Positions 17,788 to 25,318 of a stretch of DNA of 64,000 nt are shown here, in pieces; position 1 is the stretch's first letter; the number at the start of each line of letters is the position of its first letter. Below the pieces are notes generated by a model. It saw nothing but the letters and a program-made list of their open reading frames with translations, searched no databases and was not told the DNA's origin. Origin of the DNA: Halalkalibacter oceani (lineage in GTDB: Bacteria > Bacillota > Bacilli > Bacillales > Bacillaceae_D); NCBI RefSeq assembly GCF_023715605.1, contig NZ_JAMBOL010000002.1:372001-436000 (forward strand), in the 5' to 3' direction. The position numbers were made by a program, and so were the translations under genes.

Positions 17788-18906
17788 GTGGGGAACAATA
17801 AAGTGCTTCAAGTTATTGCACGAATGCTCGTTGTTGCTTTGCTGATCGTTCTTGGCTGGCTCGCCCTCTACTATTTTGTCTGGCTGACTTTTCCGTTTCT
17901 GATTGCTGCCGTCTTCGCTTTTTTGATGAACCCGCTCGTCAACATTCTTGAGAAAAAAGCAAGGTTCCCGCGGCCGCTCGCTGTTCTGACCGGGATTCTC
18001 GTCCTGTTCGGCTTAGTTGGCGGCTTGTTGACCTTGATCATTATCAAGCTAATTGACGGCTTTCAATATCTCTCACAGTTTGTCCCGACGCAGATCGAAA
18101 TGATTTCCCGCAATTTGCAAACATATTTTAATGAGCATTTCGTTCCTTTGTGGATCAAGGGGCTCGGGATGATCGATGAGCTTGATCCGGCTCAGCAGAA
18201 CGCGATTGAAACGAGCATTCAGCAGATCGGTGGTCAATTTGCCTCGATTCTCGGGAATGCCGGCCAGGCGGTAGCCAATAGTCTTTCTCATTTTGTCGGT
18301 GCGCTGCCGCTGACATTGACGGTGTTTTTATTCGTGTTGCTCGGCTTATATTTTATTAGCAAGGATTGGAACCGGTTGAAGGTGTGGCTCAAAGAAAAGC
18401 TGCCGATTCGTGTTTCCGGACAGGTTGCAAGCGTCTACCGTGATTTGAAAACAAAGCTTGTCGGCTTTCTAACGGCGCAGTTTATATTAATTAGCATGAC
18501 AGCCGTCGTCAATTTCATCGGTCTGCTTATTTTAAACGTCGAGCAGCCGTTGACGATCGCTCTCATTCTCGGCCTCGTCGACTTGCTGCCATATTTGGGT
18601 ACTGGGCTTATTTTAATTCCGTGGGGGATTTACTGTTTGGTGACGGGGGACTTGTTTTTAGGCTTTGGCCTGCTTATTTTGTATACGATTACGATCGTGC
18701 TGCGCCAGCTGGCCGAACCGAAAGTACTCTCCTCAAGCCTCGGGTTGAACCCGCTGGCGACGCTCGTATCCTTGTTTGCCGGCTTACAGCTCTTCGGCTT
18801 TATCGGCTTATTTATCGGGCCTGTCCTGCTCGTCCTGCTCGTTTCCTTATACGAGGCCAAGGTCTTTTCGGGCTTATGGCGCTTTATTATCGGAAATCAA
18901 AGCTGA
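17788..18906 (+). CDS. AI-2E family transporter
   Basis: 372 residues, eight hydrophobic segments with the long amphipathic region (~residues 85-170) typical of the family. The signature LVDLLPYLGTGLILIPWG is near residue 265 and SSSLGLNPLATLVSLFAGLQLFGFIGLFIGPV near the end. Members include TqsA and sodium/proton antiporters of alkaliphiles; substrate uncertain. GTG start with GGAGGTG upstream. Likely cotranscribed with DUF368 (51-base gap). Confidence 0.92.
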   Translation: MGNNKVLQVIARMLVVALLIVLGWLALYYFVWLTFPFLIAAVFAFLMNPLVNILEKKARFPRPLAVLTGILVLFGLVGGLLTLIIIKLIDGFQYLSQFVPTQIEMISRNLQTYFNEHFVPLWIKGLGMIDELDPAQQNAIETSIQQIGGQFASILGNAGQAVANSLSHFVGALPLTLTVFLFVLLGLYFISKDWNRLKVWLKEKLPIRVSGQVASVYRDLKTKLVGFLTAQFILISMTAVVNFIGLLILNVEQPLTIALILGLVDLLPYLGTGLILIPWGIYCLVTGDLFLGFGLLILYTITIVLRQLAEPKVLSSSLGLNPLATLVSLFAGLQLFGFIGLFIGPVLLVLLVSLYEAKVFSGLWRFIIGNQS

Positions 18907-18928
18907 AGACAAAGGGTAGCTTTTTTTA

Positions 18929-18976
18929 GCCTGTCGACAAAGTCTCGCAAAAGTGAGACGGCCGACAGGCTTTTTT
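18929..18976 (+). terminator. Terminator after the AI-2E gene
   Basis: GCCTGTCG / CGACAGGC arms enclosing an inner GTCTCGC / GTGAGAC stem, followed by TTTTTT. Confidence 0.9.
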
Positions 18977-18987
18977 GGTAGAAGGAT

Positions 18988-19230
18988 TTGTCCCGATCCA
19001 GAGCTTCGTCTAGTAGATATGTCCGGAAGATCAGCTTCTTTCCTATCGGACAACAAATCGAGAATACCTATCTGATTCATCTATTTGCCAGGATGCCTTG
19101 GATGAAGCCGGACAAAGCTGAAAGGGCTTCGATGCAGGCGATGCTTGTTTTTGCTGTGATGAACCTAAAAATTAGCCATCTGGCACTGGAGAAACACCCA
19201 TCCTCCTTGTCACCAACCCGAGACACCTAA
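18988..19230 (+). pseudogene. Possible remnant of an IS1182-like transposase C terminus
   Basis: An 80-codon frame without start or ribosome site. Its segment ASMQAMLVFAVMNLKISHLA resembles the C terminus of IS1182/DDE transposases, where a basic motif is followed by MQALLTFAVMNLKK. Nothing else of a transposase is recognisable nearby and no terminal repeats are seen. It could be a chance frame. Confidence 0.35.
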
Positions 19231-19239
19231 CGTAAAAGC

Positions 19240-19385
19240 GAGGGTGGGACAAAAGGTTGTTTTGCCCAGTCTCTAAGCAATGAGCGGAACCGCCACGATC
19301 TTTAAAAGCCCGTTGTGAGTGGGTTTCTCACAACGGGCTTTTGGCGTGTGAAGCCATTGCCAGTAGGTCCAAAGCTAGATTTGTC
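19240..19385 (+). repeat. Structured repeat element, subfamily 2, copy C
   Basis: Begins GAGGGTGGGACAAAAGG, continues with GCAATG, CGCCAC, the stem GCCCGTTGTGAG / CTCACAACGGGC around TGGGTTT, then TGGCG and CATTGC. The head hairpin is shortened compared with the copies at 36461 and 61404. Sits between the AI-2E gene and the 3' end of the ZagA-like gene. Confidence 0.85.
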
Positions 19386-19452
19386 AACGGTCTGGCTTTT
19401 TGTTTTCAGCTGCGATGTTTTTTCTCTCTACTTTGCCTTCTATCCGGGCCTT

Positions 19453-20634
19453 TTATGCTTCGACAAAAGCCGGGAGCGGGTCGGAAAGGCTCGTCCAGTC
19501 TACTGTCATTTCCTCATCACGGAGGAGGCAGTGGTCCAGCGAACGGCTGACAGCTTCCTCGTCCATGTCAATGCCAATGAAAACAAGCTCGGTCATCCGG
19601 TCACCGAAATCCTGATCCCACTTCTGTAAAAGCTCGGGTTCCTCACGCAGAACCTCTTGCTGCTCGTCCTCGTCATAAGCGGCAACCCATTTACCGGCTC
19701 CCTGAATGGTAATCGTCGAGCCAGCCTGTGACAGCAAGCCGGCGATCTCATTTCGGCTGGCAAGCCAGAAAAAGCCCTTTGCCCTTACAACTGCATCAGG
19801 CCAATGTTCGAGCCAGTCCATCAGCCGCTCAGGGTGAAAGGGTCTGCGTCTGCGATACACGAAGGAAGAAACACCGTATTCTTCTGTTTCCGGCGTGTGT
19901 TCCTCGTTTAATTCCTTGATCCAGCCCGCGGACTGACTCGCTTTTTCAAAATCAAATTTCCGAGTATGGAGGATCGAGGAAAGCTCAACGTTTCCATAAG
20001 AGGTCGGGATGATGACGGCATCGCTATTGCTCTTGCGGATAAAACCGCTTAGCTCACGCAAGTCAGCCTCTTCAATGAGATCGGCTTTATTAAGCAGGAT
20101 CACGTCGGCGAATTCGATTTGATCGATAAGCAGGTCGGAAATTTCACGCGTGTCGGTTTCGTCGACTCCTTGCCGTCGCTCATGCAGCGTTTCCCCTGAA
20201 AGATAATCCTCCCAGAAATGATGGGCGTCAACGACGGTTACCATCGTATCGAGCGTGCAATTCTTCGTTAAATCAATTCCAAGCTCTTCATCAATGTATG
20301 TGAATGTTTGCGCGACAGGAATCGGCTCACTTATGCCTGATGACTCGATTACGATATAATCGATGCCGCCCGCTTGGACGAGCCGTTCAACCTCCTGCAT
20401 CAAGTCTTCCCGCAATGTACAGCAAATACAGCCGTTTTGCAGTTCAACGAGCTTTTCCTCCGTTCTGGAAAAGTGATTCTTTTTGACCTGCATCGCATCA
20501 ATGTTGATTTCACTCATGTCATTTACAATCACGGCGACCTTTAACCCCTCACAATTGGTTAAAATATGTTGCAAAAGCGTTGTTTTTCCGGCTCCTAAAT
20601 AACCGCTCAAAACCGTGACAGGCACTTTGTTCAT
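19453..20634 (-). CDS. zagA: ZagA/YciC-type G3E GTPase, zinc metallochaperone
   Basis: 393 residues, CobW/COG0523 family. Walker A GYLGAGKTT is at residues 11-19, the metal motif CxCC at Cys69-Cys71-Cys72 (NGCICCTL) and NKAD at the guanine site. Length and C-terminal CobW_C domain fit B. subtilis YciC/ZagA, which delivers zinc to the folate enzyme FolE under zinc starvation. It lies 307 bases downstream of a zinc-free S14 gene that carries a Zur box, supporting a zinc-starvation role. ATG with AAGGAGG upstream. Confidence 0.9.
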   Translation of the reverse strand: MNKVPVTVLSGYLGAGKTTLLQHILTNCEGLKVAVIVNDMSEINIDAMQVKKNHFSRTEEKLVELQNGCICCTLREDLMQEVERLVQAGGIDYIVIESSGISEPIPVAQTFTYIDEELGIDLTKNCTLDTMVTVVDAHHFWEDYLSGETLHERRQGVDETDTREISDLLIDQIEFADVILLNKADLIEEADLRELSGFIRKSNSDAVIIPTSYGNVELSSILHTRKFDFEKASQSAGWIKELNEEHTPETEEYGVSSFVYRRRRPFHPERLMDWLEHWPDAVVRAKGFFWLASRNEIAGLLSQAGSTITIQGAGKWVAAYDEDEQQEVLREEPELLQKWDQDFGDRMTELVFIGIDMDEEAVSRSLDHCLLRDEEMTVDWTSLSDPLPAFVEA

Positions 20635-20730
20635 CTCGTGTATTCCTCCTTTAAGGGAAGAGGTCGGGAAAAAGTATCTAAACTACATGGATATCCGAAC
20701 AAAGGACAGCGAGACTACCTGCACCGCTCC

Positions 20731-20835
20731 TGAAATAGACTTCGCTTTCCGCAGGAAGCTGGTGAGCCTCCTCGTGCTATGCACGGCGGGGTCTCACCGT
20801 TGCTTTTGTTCCCGCTGGAGTCTACGTCTATTTCA
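20731..20835. repeat. Bacillaceae intergenic palindromic repeat
   Basis: Ends are a perfect inverted repeat, TGAAATAGAC (20731-20740) and GTCTATTTCA (20826-20835). The interior CGCTTTCCGCAGGAAG and CCCGCTGGAGTCTA is the pattern of the GC-rich interspersed repeat common between genes in Bacillus and Geobacillus. It lies between rpsN and the ZagA-like gene, on a potential common transcript. Confidence 0.75.
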
Positions 20836-20941
20836 TCCGCTAAGTTGGTGCTTTGTTCGATATTGCAGTTGCAAACTTTCGTTATATTCCATCCTCTAAG
20901 TCATTTCTCTTTTTGCACATGGATTTGTCCGTCTTACACTT

Positions 20942-21211
20942 TTACCAGCTCGATTTCTTCACACCGGGAACCTGACCTTTATGAGCGAGCTCGCGAAAGG
21001 CGATCCGGGAGAGCTTAAATTTACGAAGCACGCCACGAGGTCTGCCGGTTAATTCGCATCTTCGCGTTAAACGGCTTGGCGCTGAATCACGTGGCAGTTT
21101 GCTAAGCGCCACATAATCTCCTTTTTCCTTTAATTCTCTTCGCTTTTCTGCATAGCGGGCCACGAGTTCTTGGCGCTTTTTTTCTTTTGCAATCTTTGAT
21201 TTCTTTGCCAT
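20942..21211 (-). CDS. rpsN: Ribosomal protein S14, zinc-independent paralogue
   Basis: 89 residues. The long form without zinc ribbon: only one cysteine ([11 protein letters not shown]) instead of two CxxC pairs. Under zinc starvation this paralogue replaces the zinc-binding S14 in the 30S subunit, as YhzA does in B. subtilis. The ATG at 21211 has GGAAGGTGAT ahead. A Zur-type operator overlaps the promoter, 21 bases upstream of the start. Confidence 0.96.
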   Translation of the reverse strand: MAKKSKIAKEKKRQELVARYAEKRRELKEKGDYVALSKLPRDSAPSRLTRRCELTGRPRGVLRKFKLSRIAFRELAHKGQVPGVKKSSW

Positions 21212-21231
21212 TCTTATCACCTTCCTGTTTT

Positions 21232-21283
21232 AAAACGAAATTATTACGATTTATATAATAGTCGATTCACGAATGAAAGTAAA
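21232..21283 (-). promoter_or_regulatory. Promoter and Zur box of rpsN
   Basis: Minus strand: TTTACT (21283-21278), 17-base spacer, TATTAT (21260-21255). Directly after the -10, bases 21252-21232 read AAATCGTAAT-A-ATTTCGTTTT, matching the Bacillus Zur palindrome AAATCGTAAT-n-ATTACGATTT at 18 of 20 positions. Zinc-loaded Zur would block transcription of rpsN and possibly of the ZagA-like gene. Confidence 0.85.
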
Positions 21284-21333
21284 GGAATTGTATTTTCTGA
21301 CCGTTTGGCAGTCGTAAAAAAAGGATGAGAAAT

Positions 21334-21381
21334 TTGACAGCGTCGTTCGACTAACGATATTATAGACTCATTGAATCTATA
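21334..21381 (+). promoter_or_regulatory. Promoter and operator of the Rrf2-type regulator
   Basis: TTGACA (21334-21339), 18-base spacer, TATTAT (21358-21363). An inverted repeat TATAGA-N9-TCTATA at 21361-21381 overlaps the -10; a second copy precedes the oxidoreductase gene. Confidence 0.7.
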
Positions 21382-21397
21382 ATGAGGTGGTGAGAAG

Positions 21398-21838
21398 ATG
21401 AAGTATTCAAAGGCGACGAATTATGCGCTCCACACCATAGTTTATTTGGCGCTGTTGCCTGCCGGAAAAACGATCGGTGTCAAGCCACTGGCCGAGGTGC
21501 AACGGGTATCGCCAAGCTATCTGTCAAAAGTGCTAACGACATTAGTGAAAGGCGGCTTTATCGAGTCGGTAACAGGGGTGAACGGTGGCTATCGCTTAAT
21601 TAAGGATAGTAAGCAGGTTACGTTTTTAGACATCATTCATGCGATTGAGGGAAGTAATTCGATGTTCAATTGCCATGTCGAGCATCGGCCCGAGGAACAG
21701 AAAGGCTGCCTGATCGAGGCGGTTATGAATGAAGCCGAACAGAAAATGGAACAGCATTTAAGTAGCCGGACGATTGAAGATATTGTGAAAAAGGTCGATC
21801 AAAGCATGGTTGACTCGCTGCATGCGGTTGTTCTGTAA
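21398..21838 (+). CDS. Rrf2-family transcription regulator
   Basis: 146 residues with the Rrf2 winged helix: MKYSKATNYALHTIVYLA at the start, recognition helix VSPSYLSKVLTTLVKGGFI and wing GVNGGYRL. Cysteines are at FNCHVE and KGCLIEA, fewer than the three-cysteine iron-sulfur set of IscR/NsrR, so the signal is unclear; related YwnA/ HypR-like members sense electrophiles. AATGAGGTGG stands before the ATG. It probably represses itself and the flavoprotein gene that follows, since both carry the same operator. Confidence 0.9.
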   Translation: MKYSKATNYALHTIVYLALLPAGKTIGVKPLAEVQRVSPSYLSKVLTTLVKGGFIESVTGVNGGYRLIKDSKQVTFLDIIHAIEGSNSMFNCHVEHRPEEQKGCLIEAVMNEAEQKMEQHLSSRTIEDIVKKVDQSMVDSLHAVVL

Positions 21839-21854
21839 TTTTTTTTAACTTAAT

Positions 21855-21875
21855 TATAGACTTTAACAATCTTTA
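21855..21875 (+). promoter_or_regulatory. Second Rrf2-type operator
   Basis: TATAGACT-N7-ATCTTTA, aligning base for base with the operator at 21361-21381 in both arms (15 of 21 positions). It lies between the regulator stop and the flavoprotein start. Confidence 0.55.
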
Positions 21876-21903
21876 ATCTCTATAAATGAATGGAGTGGAT
21901 TCT

Positions 21904-22815
21904 ATGATTGATTGTGCGATTATCGGTGGCGGTCCTGCCGGATTAAATGCGGCGCTTGTATTGGGGAGGGCAAAGCGACGTGTCCTGGTCTTTGATAACG
22001 GTCAGCCGCGGAACAGGGTTACCCGGCATTCACACGGCTTTCTCACGAGGGATGGGGTGTCACCAAATGAATTGCGCGAGCTGGCTTGGAAGGACATTCG
22101 TCATTATCCGTCTGTCCGCTTTGAGCAAGTAAAGATTGCCAAAGTGAAAAAGGAAGCGGAAGACCGCTTTTTGCTGATGACAGAGCAGGGGGAGCGCTTT
22201 ATCAGCCGCACATTGCTTATCGCTACGGGTCTCAAAGAAAGCCTGCCAAAGATCAAGGGAATCGAGACCTTTTATGGAACGAGCGTTTTCAGCTGCCCAT
22301 ATTGCGATGGCTGGGAATTACGGGATCAGCCCTTGATGCTGATTGCTGAAACAGAGCATGCCGCCCATATGGTGAAGCTGATCTATCAGTGGAGCAATGA
22401 CCTCGTCGTTTGTACGAATGGGCATTCTGTGTTATCGCCGGAAGACAAGCAGTTGTTTCAGAGGAAAGGAATCAGGGTGAAGGAGGAGCAAATTATCGGT
22501 CTGGAGGGAGAGGAAGGGAAGCTGGAAAACGTGTTGTTTAGCGACGGAACAGAAATTAAGCGAACTGGAGGCTTCGTGCCAACCAAGCTCGCGCAGCCGA
22601 CCGATTTTGCTGAAGCACTCGGATGTAAGCTGAATGAAACCGGCGGGATTGTTGTTGACGGGTTAGGAAGAACGAATGTCGCCGGAGTCTATGCTGCGGG
22701 AGACACGTCGCAGTCCGGGCCTTCACAATTGATAATCGCTGCCGGTCAAGGGGTATGTGCCGCCGCCGGGGTGAATACTGATTTGGCTATGGAGGTGTTT
22801 GAGGAAGGGGAGTGA
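21904..22815 (+). CDS. Thioredoxin-reductase-like FAD/NAD(P)-dependent oxidoreductase
   Basis: 303 residues. FAD motif GGGPAGLNAA (residues 8-17), redox-active CPYC (Cys131/Cys134, FSCPYCDGW) and the C-terminal FAD motif GVYAAGDTS. The central NAD(P) motif is atypical (MLIAETEHAA instead of GxGxxA), so the hydride donor or partner may differ from classic thioredoxin reductase. Started at the ATG with GGAGTGG five bases upstream, not at 21886. Paired with the Rrf2 regulator. Confidence 0.85.
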   Translation: MIDCAIIGGGPAGLNAALVLGRAKRRVLVFDNGQPRNRVTRHSHGFLTRDGVSPNELRELAWKDIRHYPSVRFEQVKIAKVKKEAEDRFLLMTEQGERFISRTLLIATGLKESLPKIKGIETFYGTSVFSCPYCDGWELRDQPLMLIAETEHAAHMVKLIYQWSNDLVVCTNGHSVLSPEDKQLFQRKGIRVKEEQIIGLEGEEGKLENVLFSDGTEIKRTGGFVPTKLAQPTDFAEALGCKLNETGGIVVDGLGRTNVAGVYAAGDTSQSGPSQLIIAAGQGVCAAAGVNTDLAMEVFEEGE

Positions 22816-22838
22816 GTCACACTTCCTCTTTAAATCCT

Positions 22839-23480
22839 TCATTTATGCTCGCTAAAGGCGATTCTCAAGCCGATGAAAGCAAAAAGACTTCCTTCGATCA
22901 AATTGATCTTCCTGGCGAGCGCCGGACTTTTCCGCAAAAAAGTACCAATCTTTCCGGCGAACACGCTGATGAGCGAGAAAAGAATGAGCGCCTGCAGCAA
23001 AAAGATCAATCCAAAGACAAGCATTTGCCCGGCAACGGGCCCTGCTTCATAATGAATAAACTGCGGCAGGAACGCTAAGAAAAAAAGGGAAACTTTCGGA
23101 TTGAGCAAATTCATAATCACGCCTTTTTTATAAAGCGCACGATAATCCAGTGGATCGGCGCTCAGCGGCCCAAAGCCCGTTTCCTTGGCCCGAAATGCTT
23201 TGTAGGCTAAAAACAGCAAATAGGCGGCACCGGCGTATTTGACAATCGTAAAAGCTAATGCCGATTGATAAATAACCGCCGAAAGCCCGATCACCGCTGC
23301 GCTAATATGACCGAGCAGACCGGTGCAAAGCCCAAGCGCCGTGGCGATCCCCGCTTGTTTGCCTTTCGCGATGCTCTGGGCCAAAACAAATAAATTATCC
23401 GGCCCCGGCATTAATGTCAAAACAATGGCAGCGCCTAAAAAAGAAACAACAGCAATACTATCCAACGATGTCCACCTCAT
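22839..23480 (-). CDS. LysE/RhtB-family exporter
   Basis: 213 residues, six hydrophobic segments. The N-terminal LTLMPGPDNLFVLAQSIAKGKQAGIATALG motif is the LysE signature (PGPD... with G-rich second helix) and MNLLNPKVSLFFLAFLPQF is typical of the third. Members export amino acids or homoserine-type compounds; substrate unknown. Convergent with the flavoprotein gene. Its leader contains a perfect palindrome described separately. Confidence 0.9.
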   Translation of the reverse strand: MRWTSLDSIAVVSFLGAAIVLTLMPGPDNLFVLAQSIAKGKQAGIATALGLCTGLLGHISAAVIGLSAVIYQSALAFTIVKYAGAAYLLFLAYKAFRAKETGFGPLSADPLDYRALYKKGVIMNLLNPKVSLFFLAFLPQFIHYEAGPVAGQMLVFGLIFLLQALILFSLISVFAGKIGTFLRKSPALARKINLIEGSLFAFIGLRIAFSEHK

Positions 23481-23484
23481 TTAC

Positions 23485-23548
23485 AGCGCGTACGTCCAGT
23501 ACGCGCTTTTCCTAGTAGTATTATAGTCTTTGCCTTCCAACGAAGCAA
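23485..23548 (-). promoter_or_regulatory. Promoter and leader palindrome of the LysE-type gene
   Basis: Minus strand: TTGCTT (23548-23543), 17-base spacer, TATAAT (23525-23520). Downstream, AGCGCGTAC-GTCCA-GTACGCGCT (plus-strand reading, 23485-23507) is a perfect inverted repeat with 9-base arms, placed where a repressor or a leader hairpin could act. Confidence 0.6.
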
Positions 23549-23627
23549 ATAAATGATCGCCGGGGCGGGCAGGATTCTGCCAGCTGCCGCTAGAATGATA
23601 GGGGTACTGGGAAGGAGGCAAGGAGTT

Positions 23628-24173
23628 ATGAAAGCATTGATTGCGATTGACTACACAAATGACTTTGTCGCCACGGACGGAGCGTTGACATGTGGGGCGC
23701 CTGGCCAGGCGATCGAAGAGGAGATTGTCAGACTGACACGAAAATTTGTGGAGGCGGGAGATTTTGTCGTCTTTGCCGTTGATGTACACGAGCTGGAGGA
23801 TGACCATCATCCGGAGACGAGGCTGTATCCGCCGCATAATATTCGCGGAACCGCGGGTCGGCAGCTTTACGGAAAGCTGGGGGAGCTGTATAAGGAAATT
23901 AAGGATCGGCCCAATGTCTATTTCATGGACAAAACAAGGTATTCAGCGTTCAGCGGAACGGATCTTGATCTGAAATTGCGCGCCAAAGGGATCACGGAGC
24001 TTCATTTCGTTGGAGTGGCGACCGATATTTGCGTCCTTCACAGTCTCTATGGCGCCTACGAGCGTGGCTATGACCTCGTCGTGCACAAAAAAGGGGTCGC
24101 CAGCTTTAATCCGGCCGGGCATGAGTTTGCCTTGCAGCATTTTCAAAACAGTCTCGGCGCTGAAGTACGTTAA
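23628..24173 (+). CDS. Isochorismatase-family hydrolase, nicotinamidase-like
   Basis: 181 residues. The cysteine hydrolase triad is visible: Asp8 (IDYTNDF), Lys102 (FMDKTRYSAF) and Cys135 (VATDICVLHS). Asp52 and His54 (VDVHELEDDHH) match the zinc site of nicotinamidases, which convert nicotinamide to nicotinate for NAD salvage. Closely similar to B. subtilis PncA (YueJ). The ATG at 23628 has GAAGGAGG and a second AAGGAG upstream. Confidence 0.88.
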   Translation: MKALIAIDYTNDFVATDGALTCGAPGQAIEEEIVRLTRKFVEAGDFVVFAVDVHELEDDHHPETRLYPPHNIRGTAGRQLYGKLGELYKEIKDRPNVYFMDKTRYSAFSGTDLDLKLRAKGITELHFVGVATDICVLHSLYGAYERGYDLVVHKKGVASFNPAGHEFALQHFQNSLGAEVR

Positions 24174-24178
24174 AAAAG

Positions 24179-24218
24179 AAAGGCTGACTGCCGGATTGTC
24201 TCCGTTAGTCAGCCTTTT
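24179..24218. terminator. Bidirectional terminator between convergent genes
   Basis: AAGGCTGACT / AGTCAGCCTT with T-rich tails on both strands. Confidence 0.8.
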
Positions 24219-24230
24219 CGTCCTGTTTTC

Positions 24231-25046
24231 CTATGAGCGGTTTTGTAGCAGCTGCTTAATTTCAGCAAGCTCTTTCTTCACCTCTCTGTTCTCCTCAAGC
24301 ACCTGCTCCAGCTTTTCGTCGCGGTGCGCATCCTCGTCAGCGTTCAAATAGCTTAAAATGACAGCAACCACAAGGTTCAAAATCACCAGGGCGCCAATGA
24401 TGATGAACGACACGAAATAAATCCACGCCGCGGGAATTTCCTGAATCACCGGTCTTGCCACTTGACTGGCCCACGATTCAAATGTCACGACTTGCAGTAA
24501 TGTAAACAAAGAAGAATGAAAGCTGCCAAAAAATTCGTAAGGCAGAACATCATGATAGAATGTCGTGCCGATAATCGCGTAAATCGAAAAGATGAGAAAG
24601 GTAAGCCCTAAGATTCCCGTCAGGGCCGGCACGGCCTTTAAAAGCGAGTCAATAATTTTCCGGAGCGCCGGAATCGCCGGGATCATCCGGATCAATCTCA
24701 TTACCCGTACCAATCTGAGAATACTGACAAAAGGAGTCGAGTAAAACAATATACTTGCTACGACAATGGAAAAGTCAAATAGATTCCAGCCGCTTGAAAA
24801 ATACCTTTTCACGCCGAGTCCGACCAATTTCAAAATCATCTCCACGATAAAAATCCAGACAATGATTTTATCCAGCGTCAGCAAGAGGGCGTTGCCCTTC
24901 AAATACGTTTCCGCTACAATAATCAGTCCATTAAGAAAAATGATCGCGATAATGGCAAACTGAAAATGCTGGTGCGTCACCAGCGCGGCCAGTTGTGTTC
25001 TAAATGAGTTGTTTTGATGAGGATTGTCTTTTTCGTTTTTGTCCAT
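24231..25046 (-). CDS. Voltage-gated sodium channel, NaChBac family
   Basis: 271 residues, six transmembrane segments. S4 carries four arginines at three-residue spacing (Arg111, 114, 117, 120 in LRLVRVMRLIR). The pore filter is TFESWAS (188-194), one residue from the NaChBac TLESWAS, with the key Glu190. The C terminus after S6 is acidic (NADEDAHRDE) and then a coiled coil (EQVLEENREVKKELAEIKQLL) that tetramerises the channel. In alkaliphilic Bacillus this channel returns sodium for pH homeostasis and motility. Confidence 0.95.
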   Translation of the reverse strand: MDKNEKDNPHQNNSFRTQLAALVTHQHFQFAIIAIIFLNGLIIVAETYLKGNALLLTLDKIIVWIFIVEMILKLVGLGVKRYFSSGWNLFDFSIVVASILFYSTPFVSILRLVRVMRLIRMIPAIPALRKIIDSLLKAVPALTGILGLTFLIFSIYAIIGTTFYHDVLPYEFFGSFHSSLFTLLQVVTFESWASQVARPVIQEIPAAWIYFVSFIIIGALVILNLVVAVILSYLNADEDAHRDEKLEQVLEENREVKKELAEIKQLLQNRS

Positions 25047-25318
25047 GTTCCGTCTCCTGCCTGGTTGAGTCTCTGTTTTAAATTTCTGTTGAAATTATAC
25101 CAAATTACGACGTGCCTCCGAAAGGAATAACCTTTCAAACATCTATAGTATCATAGCCGGATGATCAATTTCGTTATGTTCCGTGACAGGAAAACAACAT
25201 TTTTCCCGATACGTTTTAGCACAAATTTGCTTTTTTCTGAAAAACGAGACTAACATCTTGACGCAAGTTGTTTTACAATGGGAGAAGTAAAGAAAATTAT
25301 AGGAACAAAGGAGCTCGA

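Noticed and set aside
25257-25282. Promoter TTGACG / TACAAT before the aminotransferase
   Set aside because: The spacer is only 10 bases, so the two boxes cannot form a sigma-A promoter.
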